Shown here piece by piece: positions 45,901 to 57,309 of a stretch of 64,000 nucleotides of DNA (its first letter is position 1; each line of letters starts with the position of its first letter). The notes under the pieces were generated by a model. The model searched no databases and was not told the origin of the DNA. It was given only the letters and a program-made list of their open reading frames with translations. Source of the stretch: Mytilus trossulus (Eukaryota; Mollusca; Bivalvia; Mytilida; Mytilidae); assembly GCF_036588685.1 (NCBI RefSeq), contig NC_086383.1:57301448-57365447 (forward strand). Direction: 5' to 3'. The position numbers were made by a program, and so were the translations under genes.

Positions 45901-48900
45901 TAAACCTAACTTCGCTGAATTTATTTACTTTAACTTCTCTCTATCTATAATAGAATTAACGATACAATGAAATAACCAACAAATCAACCATTTCGGGACG
46001 GTTACCAAACATGGGTTGTCCAATTGCACTGTTCATCTTATGGCAGATAGATCTTGTTCTATTACTTACATAAACCTCCATTATTTTTGCTCTAACTGCT
46101 TTAGTGAGATATAAGCCCAAAACTGCATTTATCCTTTATATAAATAAGAAGACGTTGTATGAGTGCCAATGAGACAAATCTCCATCCAATTCACAATGAA
46201 TTCAAATTTAACAATTGTAGGTCAAAGTAATGCCTTCTTCACAGAGCCTTGGCTCACATCCAACAGCAAGCTATAAAGAGTCCCAAAATGACCAGTGTTA
46301 CACAATTCAAACAGGAAACAAAGGGTCTTATCTATTCACAAAACGAGAAACAATAAACATATATGAAACACACCAACAAACGACTTCCACTAAACAAAAG
46401 CCTCCTGACTAAGGCCAGGTGCATATAATAAATGCAACAGGTGTGAATGTTTTAACAGACGCCAACCTTTACCCTAACCTCATTTACAATAGTATAACTT
46501 TACAACATGAAAAGACGCACTAAAAAATTTAATTGAAAATGGCATAATTCTATTAAAAAGACACCAATTTCACAAAAACCACTAAACTATGTTCTTTTTC
46601 TTAGCAACAGCATCAAGATTTGTTGATGAATCAAATCATCAATTAAAATTTATAAACTATATACCCTAAGGAACATTCACTTTAAGTCTTTTTGAAGTAT
46701 TTGACACATTAATTTCAGAACGGAAGATTCTGGAAATAATTCATGAGGATTATAGCAAGTGATGGCATAAGCTCAAATGACTATCTGGATCAAAAACTAA
46801 ATTTCAGGATTTTGAATGGTTAAAGTAATGGTATTAACTTTCATTGTCCCCTATGTTAGCTTCCTCTTTTTAATGGTAATAGGTATATAACATATTTATA
46901 TTATCACTCACCTTTTATTGCTTTTAATGGAGAACTATCTTCACTTGTAAGGGATTCCCTAGCTTTTAATGGAGAACTATCTTCACTTGTAAGGGATTTC
47001 TTAGCTTTTAATGGAGAACTATCTTCACTTGTAAGGGATTTCCTAGCTTTTAATGGAAAACTATATCTTCATTTGTAAAGGATTTCCTAGCTTTTAATGA
47101 AGGATTGTCCACACTTCTTTTTCCTATAAAGAAATTAATTGTAAAGTGTTAGAAGTGAGTGTTACGAAGAAACTTGTGTATTCTTTTTTAAGTCAGCTTA
47201 CTACACAGTTATGTCTAGAACAGAAAAAATATATCAACATACAAAATATAGAAAATACCTACCATTTCTTGCTTTAAATGGAGAACTGTCTTTGCTATTT
47301 AAGGATTTCCTAGCTTTTAATGGAGATCTGTCATCACTATCAAAGGATTTCTTATCTCTACTACTTACAATTATGTCATAGTTTATTGTTATACCTTGGT
47401 TGTATCAATAAGTGTGTATGCATAAACTGTTTCTTAAATTACTTAAAATGTTAATATTTATATGTTGTATCCTATAAGAACAATGAAAATAGGCCTATTG
47501 TGTTTTATTTTTGTACTATCAATTCCAAGTTTACTTTCCACAGCAGTCACTGTGACTCAGAGTGAGAGAAAGTATATTCCACTTCGTATCTTATCACCTA
47601 TTTTCCTACGTTAGTTCTAGGAGGAACCCCATTCCTAACTCTTCAAATAATTAATTTTCTTTGAGTCAGTGATCATGACTCCTTTCCGTACAAATTTATC
47701 GGTTCAAATTGCGATCGTTTTAAATAAAATACAACATTTATTGACAGAACGAGCTAATACTGGACATGTCGTTTGACTCAACATTTAAGGAAGTGAGACA
47801 ACTCGAAACGATAATATGGTAGACTCCATTTCGCCTGAAGGGGTGTTCTATGATGATGACTACATTCATTTTTTTAAATGATGCATATGATTTACAGATA
47901 TGCAACAACAATAACCCTCAATAGCAGACATTCATAGAAAAGATCCCATGAGATATAAATTAATTGAGTGGGGAATCCAGAGCTAAAACCCCTTGAAGTC
48001 AAGAAATCTATACGCATGCGCATAATTACCAAAACAAACCTTTGAGCAAGATCGTATATTAAATATTGACTAAACGACCTAGATGGTTCTCTATTTCTTT
48101 ATGGAATTACAATGATCTTAAATATCAGTTTCATAACAATAACATATAAGAAAAACTCCACTTCATTTCTTATATGACAAAGATAGATTTATCTGAATTC
48201 CGAGAACTATCGTATTTTATCAAAACTGGGATTCCCTCTGACGTGTTTCTAAATTTATAAAAACACTCAATATAAATACTGCTTAATTCTGATTTTCCGT
48301 GTTGTTAAAAACACGCATATAAGTCAATGGAATTATCAAATAACATGTTATCACTCACCTTGTACTTCTTTTAATGGAGAACTATCTTCACTTGTAAGGG
48401 ATTCCCTAGCTTTTAATGGAGAACTATCTTCACTTGTAAGGGATTTCTTAGCTTTTAATGGAGAACTATCTTCACTTGTAAGGGATTTCCTAGCTTTTAA
48501 TGGAAAACTATATCTTCATTTGTAAAGGATTTCCTAGCTTTTAATGAAGAATTGGCCACACTTCTTTTTTCTATAAAGAAATTAATTGTAAAGTGTTAGA
48601 AGTGAGTGTTACGAAGAAACTTGTGTATTCTTTTTTAAGTCAGCTTACTACACAGTTATGTCTAGAACAGAAAAAATATATCAACATACAAAATATAGAA
48701 AATACCTACCATTTCTTGCTTTAAATGGAGAACTGTCTTTGCTATTTAAGGATTTCCTAGCTTTTAATGGAGATCTGTCATCACTATCAAAGGATTTCTT
48801 ATCTCTACTACTTACAATTATGTCATAGTTTATTGTTATACCTTGGTTGTATCAATAAGTGTGTATGCATAAACTGTTTCTTAAATTACTTAAAATGTTA

Positions 48901-51900
48901 ATATTTATATGTTGTATCCTATAAGAACAATGAAAATAGGCCTATTGTGTTTTATTTTTGTACTATCAATTCCAAGTTTACTTTCCACAGCAGTCACTGT
49001 GACTCAGAGTGAGAGAAAGTATATTCCACTTCGTATCTTATCACCTATTTTCCTACGTTAGTTCTAGGAGGAACCCCATTCCTAACTCTTCAAATAATTA
49101 ATTTTCTTTGAGTCAGTGATCATGACTCCTTTCCGTACAAATTTATCGGTTCAAATTGCGATCGTTTTAAATAAAATACAACATTTATTGACAGAACGAG
49201 CTAATACTGGACATGTCGTTTGACTCAACATTCAAGGAAGTGAGACAACTCGAAACGATAATATGGTAGACTCCATTTCGCCTGAAGGGGTGTTCTATGA
49301 TGATGACTACATTAATTTTTTTAAATGATGCATATGATTTACAGATATGCAACAACAATAACCCTCAATAGCAGACATTCATAGAAAAGATCCCATGAGA
49401 TATAAATTAATTGAGTGGGGAATCCAGAGCTAAAACCCCTTGAAGTCAAGAAATCTATACGCATGCGCATAATTACCAAAACAAACCTTTGAGCAAGATC
49501 GTATATTAAATATTGACTAAACGACCTAGATGGTTCTCTATTTCTTTATGGAATTACAATGATCTTAAATATCAGTTTCATAACAATAACATATAAGAAA
49601 AACTCCACTTCATTTCTTATATGACAAAGATAGATTTATCTGAATTCCGAGAACTATCGTATTTTATCAAAACTGGGATTCCCTCTGACGTGTTTCTAAA
49701 TTTATAAAAACACTCAATATAAATACTGCTTAATTCTGATTTTCCGTGCTGTTAAAAACACGCATATAAGTCAATGGAATTATCAAATAACATGTTATCA
49801 CTCACCTTGTACTGCTTTTAATGGAGAACTGTCCTTGCTTGTAAAGGATTTCCTAGCAATTAATGGAGAGCTGTCCTCAGTTGTAAAGGATTTCCTAGCT
49901 TTTAATGGAGAACTATCTTCAGTTGTAAGATATTTCCTAGCTTTTAATGGAGAACTATCCTCACTTGTAAAGGATTTCCTAGCTTTTAATGGAGAATTGT
50001 CCTCACTTGTAAAGGATTTCCTAGCTTTCCTACCTTTTAATGGAATACTGTCCTCACTTGTAAAGGATTTATTAGCTTTCCTAGCTTTTAATGGAGAAAA
50101 TTCCTCACTTGTAAAGGAATATACACTTCTTTTTTCTAAAAAGTAATTAATTATAAGATGTTAGAAGTGACTTGTTAAGATGACATGCTTCTGGCATGCA
50201 ACATAATAAGCCTGATACATGTATAATTGAGTAGGAAATTTGTAGATATGTAGAACAACAGCAATAAGTATTTCTAAATACAAATATTTAAAAATACCTA
50301 CCATGTCTTGCTTTATGGAGATCTGTCATCACTATCAAAGGATTTCTTATCTTTTTTACCTAGAATTATGTCATAGAACTTTTTTTTATAGCTTGGTTAT
50401 CTATAAAAGAACTTAAGTTAAGTGAGCAGGATCACATACCCCACATCCCTATATTGTCACTAGGCAAACAAAATATAAATCTATGATTTTCATCCTTCCC
50501 CCCCCCCCCCTGACAAAGTGGTCCACCTTAACCGATATCCAGCACTTCATTGAAATTTATAGGAAATCCAACAAAAAATAAATGTGCTTTCTACATGTTC
50601 TAGGCATAAAGCAAAAATCTATGATCTTTATCCAGTCTCCTCGTGAAAAAAGTCTCCCTCCTCTTATTTCTGTCAATAACAATCCATCCAAGCTTTTTTG
50701 ATACCGATGGACCAGTCAAAAATATTTTACCTTTCGTAACTTAAGTTGCATGGGGTATAAAAAATGTGTATAAATAAACTGCCTAAATTGTTAGTATTCT
50801 TTGTTATATCATATCTCCCCAGGTTGGCATAAACATGTTTCACAAATATTGAAACAAGATATCTACAGAAACAAGAGTCTCATTAAAGCCTGAAATTACT
50901 CACCTCTAATTTTTATGGGCAGATTTTTTTATAAATGATTATATATAATTCATGATGCCTTAAGTACAATTAAATACATTTTAAAAAATGATATTTCATT
51001 TTTCTGCCAAAAAGCTAAAAAAATAGATCAAAATCATCTTTTAAAAGAAAAAAATGGAATAAGAGGTGAATTTTCAAATTTCAACTTACACAAATGAACA
51101 ACCTATCTGGTTTTATACTAAATCAATACAAATATAAAAAGTAAATAATATACTATGCAGAGTTAACATCTTGCACTATCAATGTTACTAGAGCATATTG
51201 ATAAATATGTAAGATGGTTCAGACTTATCTGTAGAACCCAAACTGTTGTATGTTCAAAGAAATACTTGTGCAGTAGAAAACAGTACTAATCAGAACATTA
51301 TAAATTAAAATACTTACACAAATCAAGAATTACTTACTTGATTTAATCTGGTCTGATGTCCTTTTTGAAAACTTTTTGAATATTCTTCCTACAATTTTTT
51401 TTAAAAAGTGCTTGAATACGCGTTATCCTTAAAACAATGGTGAAGTTATTACAAAGTCTTAACATAATGTCACAAAGTCTTCATAACTTCCTACATTTTA
51501 AAGATTTTGCTTATTGTTGAAGGCCAAACAGTAACCAATAGTAGTTTACATCTATGCAAATTGGTCTCTAGCTCATTGTTGTCTCCTTGAAAATCTTTTA
51601 CACATTTTATATTTTCATTAATTAACTTATTGGAAATAAAATCAATTTGCTCTTAGGTCCATGGCCAGTTAAACACGTTTCTACTATAAACCAGCAGAAA
51701 CCAGTCAAAAGTCAACTTTATAATGATGTCAAACTTGAACTCGTAGAGAGCTTATTTAATACTTGTTCAATGTCGTAACTGGGTTTGGTACCAATGGCAA
51801 TTATTCCACATATACGTACTTACGTTCAGATGTTTTTTTCAATATTCATTAATATGAAACTCACCTTCAACTGGACCTATTAAAGCTTTGCCTTTTCTTG

Positions 51901-54900
51901 TCTGGCATGGAGAAATCTTATCATAATACTTCTGAGTGTTACTAATATACATATCTAAAACATAAATTAGAGGCTCTAAAGACCCTGTGTCGCTCACCTT
52001 AGTCTATGAAGGACACAGGTGGATTCATGACAAACATGTGTTTGAAGATCTTACTTGACTGAACATTCTTGTTACTTACAATTTGTCTATCTATAATAAA
52101 CTTGGCCCTTTAGATAGAAAGGAAAGTATTTTGTAAACCAATTTACCAAATTAATGAAAATTGTTAAAAATTTACTATAAAGGGCAATAACTCTTTCAGA
52201 GGTCAACTGACCATTTTGGTCATGTTGACTTATTTGTAGATCTTACTTTGCTGAACATTTATGCTGTTTACAATTTATCTCTATCTATAACAATATTCAA
52301 GATAATAACCAAAAAAGGCATTTTTTTTTTTCAAATTACCAATTGAGGGGGAGGCAACCCAACAATCATTTCTCCAAATCATCTGAAAATTTCAGGGAAA
52401 ATAGATATTGACTAGATACCAATTCAATCCTTTGTCAGATTTGTTCTAAATGCTTTATTTTCAGAGTTATAATCTTCATTTTACCCCATATGTTCTATTT
52501 TTAGCCATGGCGGCCATCTTGATTGGTTGCCTGGGTCACTGCACACATTTTTTTTTCAAAAAGATACCCCAATAATGATTGTTGCTAAGTTTGGTTAAAT
52601 TTGACTCAGTAGTTTCAGAGGAGAAGATTTTTGTAAAAGTTAACAACGATGTCGACGGAGACGAACAAAGGACGAGGAACGCCAAGTGATGAGAAAAGCT
52701 AAAAAAGCAATGAAAATTCTTTGATTGCAGCAGTTAAGTTAAAATTTAACCTTAAATAGTGACAAACGTTAATGACTGATGAATAAAACTGAAAGTGCAA
52801 TGCAATGTGATATATGTGGAAATGCCAATGTAAAAAAAAACCTGCATGTTTAACCCAGCCACATTATCTATGCATGTGCCTATCCCAAGTAAGGAGCCTG
52901 TAATCAGTGGTTTGTTTATGTGTTACATATTTGTTTTTTGTTCATTTTTATATTTAAATAAGGTCGTTAGTTTTCTATTTTTAATATTCAGACTGGTTAC
53001 ATTTGTGTACCTTCTAATACTTTGAGAGTATTTAAAACAAGCTGCCATGCATCTTTTCTAAAGTAGGTCTTCGCTGAAGTTTGTGTTTCGGGACATATTA
53101 AACAGAATATCTGTATGACTCAACAGATTTTCTGGCTTTGTTTCCACTTCTTCTTCAATCACAAACAGTACAGACTGTGCTCTTTAAACAGCATCTAGAT
53201 CAGCCATATGATGTAAAAAGCCTGAAAAATTAAGATCTAACTATGTAGTTGAAACTTTTAATAAAATTTTGAAAAAGAGGCCATCAATAGGATGTGCTAT
53301 TTCAAACAAACACTGAATTCAAAAGTCCTCCAGGGGCAGGTAGGAAAAAGTGGATATGACATTTGAAATCATGCAAATGGTTTAATCATTCAAAACAAAT
53401 AAAACTTAACCTTAAATTGTGAAAAAACGTTAATGACTGATGAATGAAACTGAAAGTGCAATGCAATGTGATATATGTGGAAATGCCAATGTAAAAAAAA
53501 ATTTGCATGTTTAACTCAGCCACATTATCTATGCATGTGCCTATCCCAAGTCAGGAGCCTGTAATCAGTGGTTGTCGTTTCGTTTGTTTATGTGTTACAT
53601 ATTTGTTTTTTGTTCATTATTATATTTAAATAAGGTCATTAGTTTTCTTGTTTGAATTGTTTTACATTAATATTGTCATATCGGGGCCTTTTATAGCTGA
53701 CTATGCAGTATTGGCTTTGCTCATTGTTGAAGCCCATATTTTTGTCTCTTGTGGACAGTTGTCTGATTGGCAATCATACCACATCTTCTTTTTTTTTATA
53801 TATATAACAATATCATTAGTGGTTCCCCTTTAACAGCTTATATCTACAGTTTTCACATTTGAAATAAGTTTTTTTGAAGAATATTATACTTTTTCACATA
53901 AAAATAGACTGTCCATTTCAAACATACTTTTTAAGACAACTAATTTCTTTCAATGGCCACTTTTGTCCTAGCTTACAAAATTGGAATCAACCATATTTCC
54001 TATTTTCAATCATTTGGTTTGACCTTATGGTTGTACAGTCACAAACAAACTAAAATTGGAAGAACAAGGATGTGTCCAAAGTACACGGATGCCCCACTCG
54101 CACTATAATTTTCCATGTTCAATGGACCATGAAATTGGGTAAAAAATCTAATGTGGCATAAAAATTAGGAATATCATACCATAGGAAACATGTGTACTAA
54201 GTTTCAAGTTGATTGGACTTCAACATCATCAAAAACTACCTTGACCGAAAAATTTAACCTGAAACTCACACTTTCATTTTCAATATCTCAACACCATAAC
54301 TCCTGAACTGTTTTCAGTTGGACCAAATCACTACTTTCTTGTAAAATTCTGGACCCAAATTTTTTACAGTGTAATTTCACCCCCTACTTACAATTTGAGG
54401 CATTAAACATGGAGAAATAAACTTGGAAGGGGTATAAGAATTATTGGCAAGTAACCCACTGTTAACACTAGGCACTATATTAATCAAGGGACGACAATTG
54501 TGGTCTCGGACCTACTTACCAAATCCCATTGACTTATCACAAGTAGTTGCCTTTAAACAAATCTAAACACAAACTCATACATGTAAACTAAGCAAAATTT
54601 CAAAGTCAATATTCTTCTGACAGAAATAAAAGAGAAGCAAAAACAGACAAACCTGAATCAAAGTTGGATGGTCTGTGTATCAAAGTGCATGTAATAGTGA
54701 CATGAATTAGACTTGGTACATGTACATCAAGGTGTTGCAAGGTGATTGGATGAACATTGTCACATAAATATTTTAGGATTGATGATCTTTGCTCCTAAGT
54801 AAAATTCCTAGTTTTATCAGCATAGTCCTCACAACTATTCGCGGGGTCTCCTACTTTTGGCATTAATTTAATGTAGTTGAACAATTTTGAATATATTTCA

Positions 54901-57308
54901 AAATATCGAGATGCATATTGCTTCTATCCAGCATTAATTTTGAAAATTCGCCTTTAGTAAATTTCTGTGCTTGATCTGACGTATTTTCGGGACAACATAA
55001 GAGGTTTTTGTGTTGTTTGTCCTTTGTTGATGAGTTTCATCAATCTTTTGTACATTAGTTGATTTTGTTTCAGAATTGTCTTTTCTTTTAGGAGGTTCCT
55101 CTTTACATAAATTTCTGATGATTTCCCCCTACAAATAAATTTAGATCTTTAGATACATTAAAATTGTAGAAAAAAATTTAGAAACGTTAAATGGAACAAA
55201 CATTATAATGATAGTTTATGACTGAATATAGATCTTTACAAATCTTTAGGTTGTAATAGTGATGTTGGGTTTCCTCTCTTCTTCATTTAAACCCACATAC
55301 AAGTTTATAGATAACACTTACAGGTTACATCTTCATACTCTGAACATAATGCAAATCATCTGAAAAATAAGTATTGTTGAAGCGCAGCAAAATGTGAAGT
55401 ATACATTGTATCAACAGAATTTATGAGAAAGTTTTAAGTTTTAAGAATTTTCAATTATGAAAATAATGCAAAGTTCATTTCTGTAATCTGAATGTTATTC
55501 TTCTCTTGTGTGATTTTTTCATAATATTGAGCTTCAATATACATAATATATAGATTTGAAAACAATATCTACATTTATTTCAGTGTTTTTGTTTTTTACT
55601 CTGTAAATGTTATATAATAACAATTTCTTACATATTTAAAGAGGTTAACATCGTAAGCTGTAGGACTGTTTTTTCCTGAGGCCCATAAGAATATACATGT
55701 ATTACTTAGGTGTACACACATTTTTATATCAATTTGTAGTCCTTATTCAGCTCCTTCATTTCAAAGATTAGTGCAAGAAAACTTTAAAGTTCATACCAAA
55801 CTACATGTACATTATCATATCATTCACACTACCTTGGCAGCTATTTTAATTACTTTATTCTGCCATTAGCACGAAAATTGCTTGAGGACGATGTGCAGAG
55901 CTCACAATTTTTCACATTCACACTGTTATCATTTGTCACTGTACATGTACAATTTATAGCCTCTGGTAAAAAATTCTATAGTATTATCAATTACATCTAC
56001 TTTACATACCTAGTACGCACATACAAATATTTTGAACATAGGCTAGCTGAATATATAAAATATACAAATAACCGTCACACTATAAAAGATAAAAATGATA
56101 AAGACATTGATGGACATCCATCTCTTAGTTAGGGTTTATTTTATCGGCTTCGGTAAAAAAGCGATTTGTATAGAGTTTTGCTATTTTGCCGGTCTTATTA
56201 AGACCAACAATTTTACGAACAAGTAAGAACATCCTGACCTCAAATGTTGATTTGCTTGAAGAAAACCTCACATATAAAATGACAATACAAGTATTAATGG
56301 ACAAAACAAGCATATAAACTGTTTACTGAGTCACATCTGACCTGATATCTCAAAATAAAATTCCAATCAAGAAGGTCAGTGTTCCTTATATAGAATGCAC
56401 GATATCAACTGGTGATGAAAGACCAAGCAAACAAAAAAACATGCACGAAGAGTGGGTCCAAGGATGGGTGTTGCAGCAATGAATAATTAAACAAACATTT
56501 GAAAATCTAGTCTACTTAATACAATTTTCAAAAGTATAATCCTTTTTATTAAATCTTAAAGTCTCAGTTAATGAATATGTGAATTAACATTAAATAAGTT
56601 GTTTTTTTCTATTTACCCTCATAATACGCAGTAAATAAATTAGTGCCATATTACTTTAAAGATATAAAGGTCAATTCTTAAAGGTCAAAGACTATGAATT
56701 TAGTTTTTTTCTGAATTACGAATTATCTAAAAAGAATTTATGTAATTTATTCTGTAAGTGTTATTACATTAAATAGTACTATACCAAAATAAAACAAACT
56801 GCTTAAAGTAAAAAATCAGAAATATTCTTAACTTTGTATGTAAAAAGTCTTAAAAATCTGTAAACTTCCCATGTCAAAGTAAAAAAACTGTAAACTTCCC
56901 ATGTATAAAGTCATTAAAACTTAAAGATCCTAATGTAAATAGTGAACATAAGGTTGTTGCGTTAGGATTGTTAATTAAGTTTTCGGTTTATTATTTGGTG
57001 GTGGAACTGTTCGACATACGAAAGTATGGTTATCCTTTATCTAGTCGAAGACTAAAAGATTATAGAAATCTCACCTAGTAGCCACATATATCATGTGTGT
57101 TCATGATAATTTTTTTCAATAAAATGTATTTCATATAGTCCGGAGCCGGCAACATAGCCACTGCCTTTTACTTACCTTGCTTTCGATCGGTAGTTATATC
57201 CTGCATTCCTTGTTTACCTTTATATGTATTAGTCCATATGGACTGGTGTGAAGCCTCATATAAAATCAAACTAGTTGTTATATTGTATAAAACAGAATCC
57301 CGGTCCAT
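42758..57308 (-). CDS. Spliced gene of unknown family with 14-residue SPLKARKS repeats
   Basis: Supported exons in transcription order: 57308-57176 (ATG), 51954-51865, 51388-51338, 50135-49806, 45363-45084, 43910-43818, 42915-42758 (stop). All junctions tested are phase 1, so exons can be skipped or duplicated without changing frame. The predicted protein is hydrophilic: a 44-residue start; short Lys-rich exons; seven repeats of consensus ARKSFTSEDSSPLK; a mixed segment; and a basic tail (TEKKRKRRK) that could be a nuclear localisation signal. Ser/Thr-Pro and Lys/Arg content suggests a phosphorylated, disordered protein (inference). The exon at 45363-45084 has a frame problem, and exon links across 57.2-52.0 kb are incomplete, so the gene may be partly decayed. 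Not recognised as any named family. Confidence 0.6.
42984..43440 (+). repeat. AGAGGCTCTAAAGAGCCT repeat, one unit
   Basis: Begins TAGAGGCTCTAAAGAGCCTG, contains 'GGGGCAGCAACCCAACAACG' and ends near 'CAGAGGAGAAGATTTTT'. It lies in the last intron of the minus-strand gene. Confidence 0.85.
43818..43910 (-). CDS. Minus-strand gene exon
   Basis: 93 bp between 'AATTTTCCAG' and donor AAGG/GTAAAT, phase 1 at both ends, open: LNNPIDVCQNLERIRETTGE then YERIGKNTKK. Charged, likely helical. Confidence 0.7.
44579..44600. repeat. Poly-C tract
   Basis: C-run broken by one A. Similar C-runs are at about 50498 and 61985. Confidence 0.9.
45084..45363 (-). CDS. Minus-strand gene exon with a frame break
   Basis: Acceptor 'TATTTCCTCAG' and donor AAAG/GTACAA. 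The first part reads MPTFLVIKAKEMKAEIIEYL and on to SLPKVGDPV then a stop. The second part, from LEILFNHYVDNTRGISEEV onward to HHSGNK, is in the next frame. The switch falls at a CCAAAAGT run; the exon is 280 bp, one more than a multiple of 3. Either it is broken by one base, or two exons meet here. The related DNA at 54.9 kb also has AAAA, which argues against a simple read error. Confidence 0.55.
45438..45615. mobile_element. Short palindromic MITE-like repeat
   Basis: Inverted ends 'TGTGAATTCATTTATTTTCG' and 'CGAAAATCAATAAATCCACA'; related to 3298-3506. It lies just upstream (transcriptionally) of the exon at 45363. Confidence 0.8.
46143..46430 (+). repeat. SINE-like element
   Basis: 'GTATGAGTGCCAATGAGACA', 'AATTGTAGGTCAAAGTAATG', 'AGCCTTGGCTCACATCCAAC', 'CAGCAAGCTATAAAGAGTCC' and a tail to 'GGCCAGGTGCATATAATAAA'. 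Same family as 20560-20890. The ORF within it is not a gene. Confidence 0.7.
46912..47123 (-). pseudogene. Repeat exon copy 1, frameshifted
   Basis: 212 bp with acceptor 'TTTCTTTATAG' and donor GTGAGT. One 42-bp unit has become 44 bp (extra AT in GATATAGTT), which brings TAA into frame within the repeats. 212 is not divisible by 3, unlike the intact 330-bp exon. Confidence 0.7.
47263..47364 (-). pseudogene. Small exon copy 1, acceptor lost
   Basis: 102 bp stay open (SRDKKSFDSDDRSPLKARKS then LNSKDSSPFKARN) with donor ATG/GTAGGT. At the acceptor the AG seen at 50360 is replaced by AA ('AATTGTAA'), so normal splicing into it is unlikely. Confidence 0.6.
48359..48570 (-). pseudogene. Repeat exon copy 2, same frameshift
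   Basis: 212 bp, offset 1447 from copy 1, with the same 44-bp unit and stop. Confidence 0.7.
48710..48811 (-). pseudogene. Small exon copy 2, acceptor lost
   Basis: Same as 47263-47364, offset 1447, with the same missing AG. Confidence 0.6.
49806..50135 (-). CDS. Minus-strand gene repeat exon, seven 14-residue repeats
   Basis: 330 bp (110 codons), phase 1 to 1, acceptor 'TTACTTTTTAG' and donor CAAG/GTGAGT. Seven 42-bp units translate to variants of ARKSFTSEDSSPLK. The plus strand is also open for 103 codons (49835-50146) because the repeat lacks stops in that frame. The minus strand is preferred because only it has splice sites and a polar, Ser-Pro-rich product like the other exons. Confidence 0.7.
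50302..50359 (-). pseudogene. Damaged small exon copy
   Basis: Acceptor 'ATAATTCTAG' and donor ATG/GTAGGT are intact, and it opens KKDKKSFDSDDRSP. An internal deletion shifts the frame into TAA at the point where relatives continue LKARKS. Confidence 0.55.
51338..51388 (-). CDS. Minus-strand gene short exon
   Basis: 51 bp, RIFKKFSKRTSDQIKS, phase 1 at both ends, consensus donor GTAAGT. The acceptor 'AAATTGTAG' has a poor pyrimidine tract, so the start is less certain. Confidence 0.5.
51865..51954 (-). CDS. Minus-strand gene exon
   Basis: 90 bp between acceptor 'ATGTTTTAG' and donor GAAG/GTGAGT, phase 1 at both ends, no stop: MYISNTQKYYDKISPCQTRK then GKALIGPVE. Lys- and Tyr-rich, no known domain. 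Confidence 0.7.
51969..52700 (+). repeat. AGAGGCTCTAAAGAGCCT repeat, one unit
   Basis: Begins TAGAGGCTCTAAAGACCCTG and ends 'GCCAAGTGATGAGAAAAGCT' after a GACGAxG tract. It lies 15 bp beyond the acceptor of the 51954 exon. Confidence 0.85.
52735..53790 (-). repeat. Duplicated SINE-like element
   Basis: About 240 bp are present twice (52735-52980 and about 53400-53645): 'AACGTTAATGACTGATGAAT', 'GAAAGTGCAATGCAATGTGA', 'TATCTATGCATGTGCCTATC'. The second copy continues into the SINE body 'GCAATCATACCACATCTTCT' at 53771-53790. The first is truncated. Confidence 0.75.
54075..54330 (-). repeat. Inverted relative of the 8320-8615 repeat
   Basis: 'GTACACGGATGCCCCACTCG', 'AAGTTTCAAGTTGATTGGAC' and 'TTCAACATCATCAAAAACTA' are the complement, diverged, of the 8.4-kb copy. 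Confidence 0.65.
54833..55128 (-). pseudogene. Coding trace with frame changes, candidate exon of the minus-strand gene
   Basis: Acceptor 'TTATTTGTAG' at 55129 is followed by GEIIRNLCKEEPPKRKDNSE in one frame, then CCPENTSDQAQKFTKGEF in a second, then LFNYIKLMPKVGDPANS in a third, ending at donor AGTT/GTGAGG in phase 1. The motif PKVGDP and its DNA also occur in the 45363-45084 exon. Three successive frames suggest two small deletions or insertions in an old exon. Alternatively these are chance frames. Confidence 0.35.
55129..57175. other. Probable intron of the minus-strand gene
   Basis: Between the first coding exon and the coding trace at 55128. A small candidate at about 55325-55365 (minus, after acceptor 'TTATTTTTCAG') has stops in all frames. 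Otherwise AT-rich and unrecognised. Confidence 0.4.
57176..57308 (-). CDS. Minus-strand gene, first coding exon
   Basis: ATG at 57308 with an in-frame TAA four codons before it (TAA GGG CTA ATG read in order, two codons between), 44 codons, then a consensus donor AAG/GTAAGT in phase 1. Reads MDRDSVLYNITTSLI... ending TTDRKQ. A possible upstream non-coding exon ends at the good donor ATTG/GTAAGT at 57990. Confidence 0.6.
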
Positions 57309-57309
57309 T

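Larger units (their letters stand above)
46901..49794. repeat. 1447-bp tandem segmental duplication in the minus-strand gene
   Basis: 46901-48347 and 48348-49794 are nearly identical (I noticed only a handful of substitutions). The start of a third unit begins at 49795 and soon diverges. Each unit contains one repeat exon, one small exon and intron. Confidence 0.95.

Noticed and set aside
49835..50146. Plus-strand 103-codon repeat protein
   Set aside because: Splice sites and neighbouring exons support the minus strand; the plus frame is a shadow of the 42-bp repeat.
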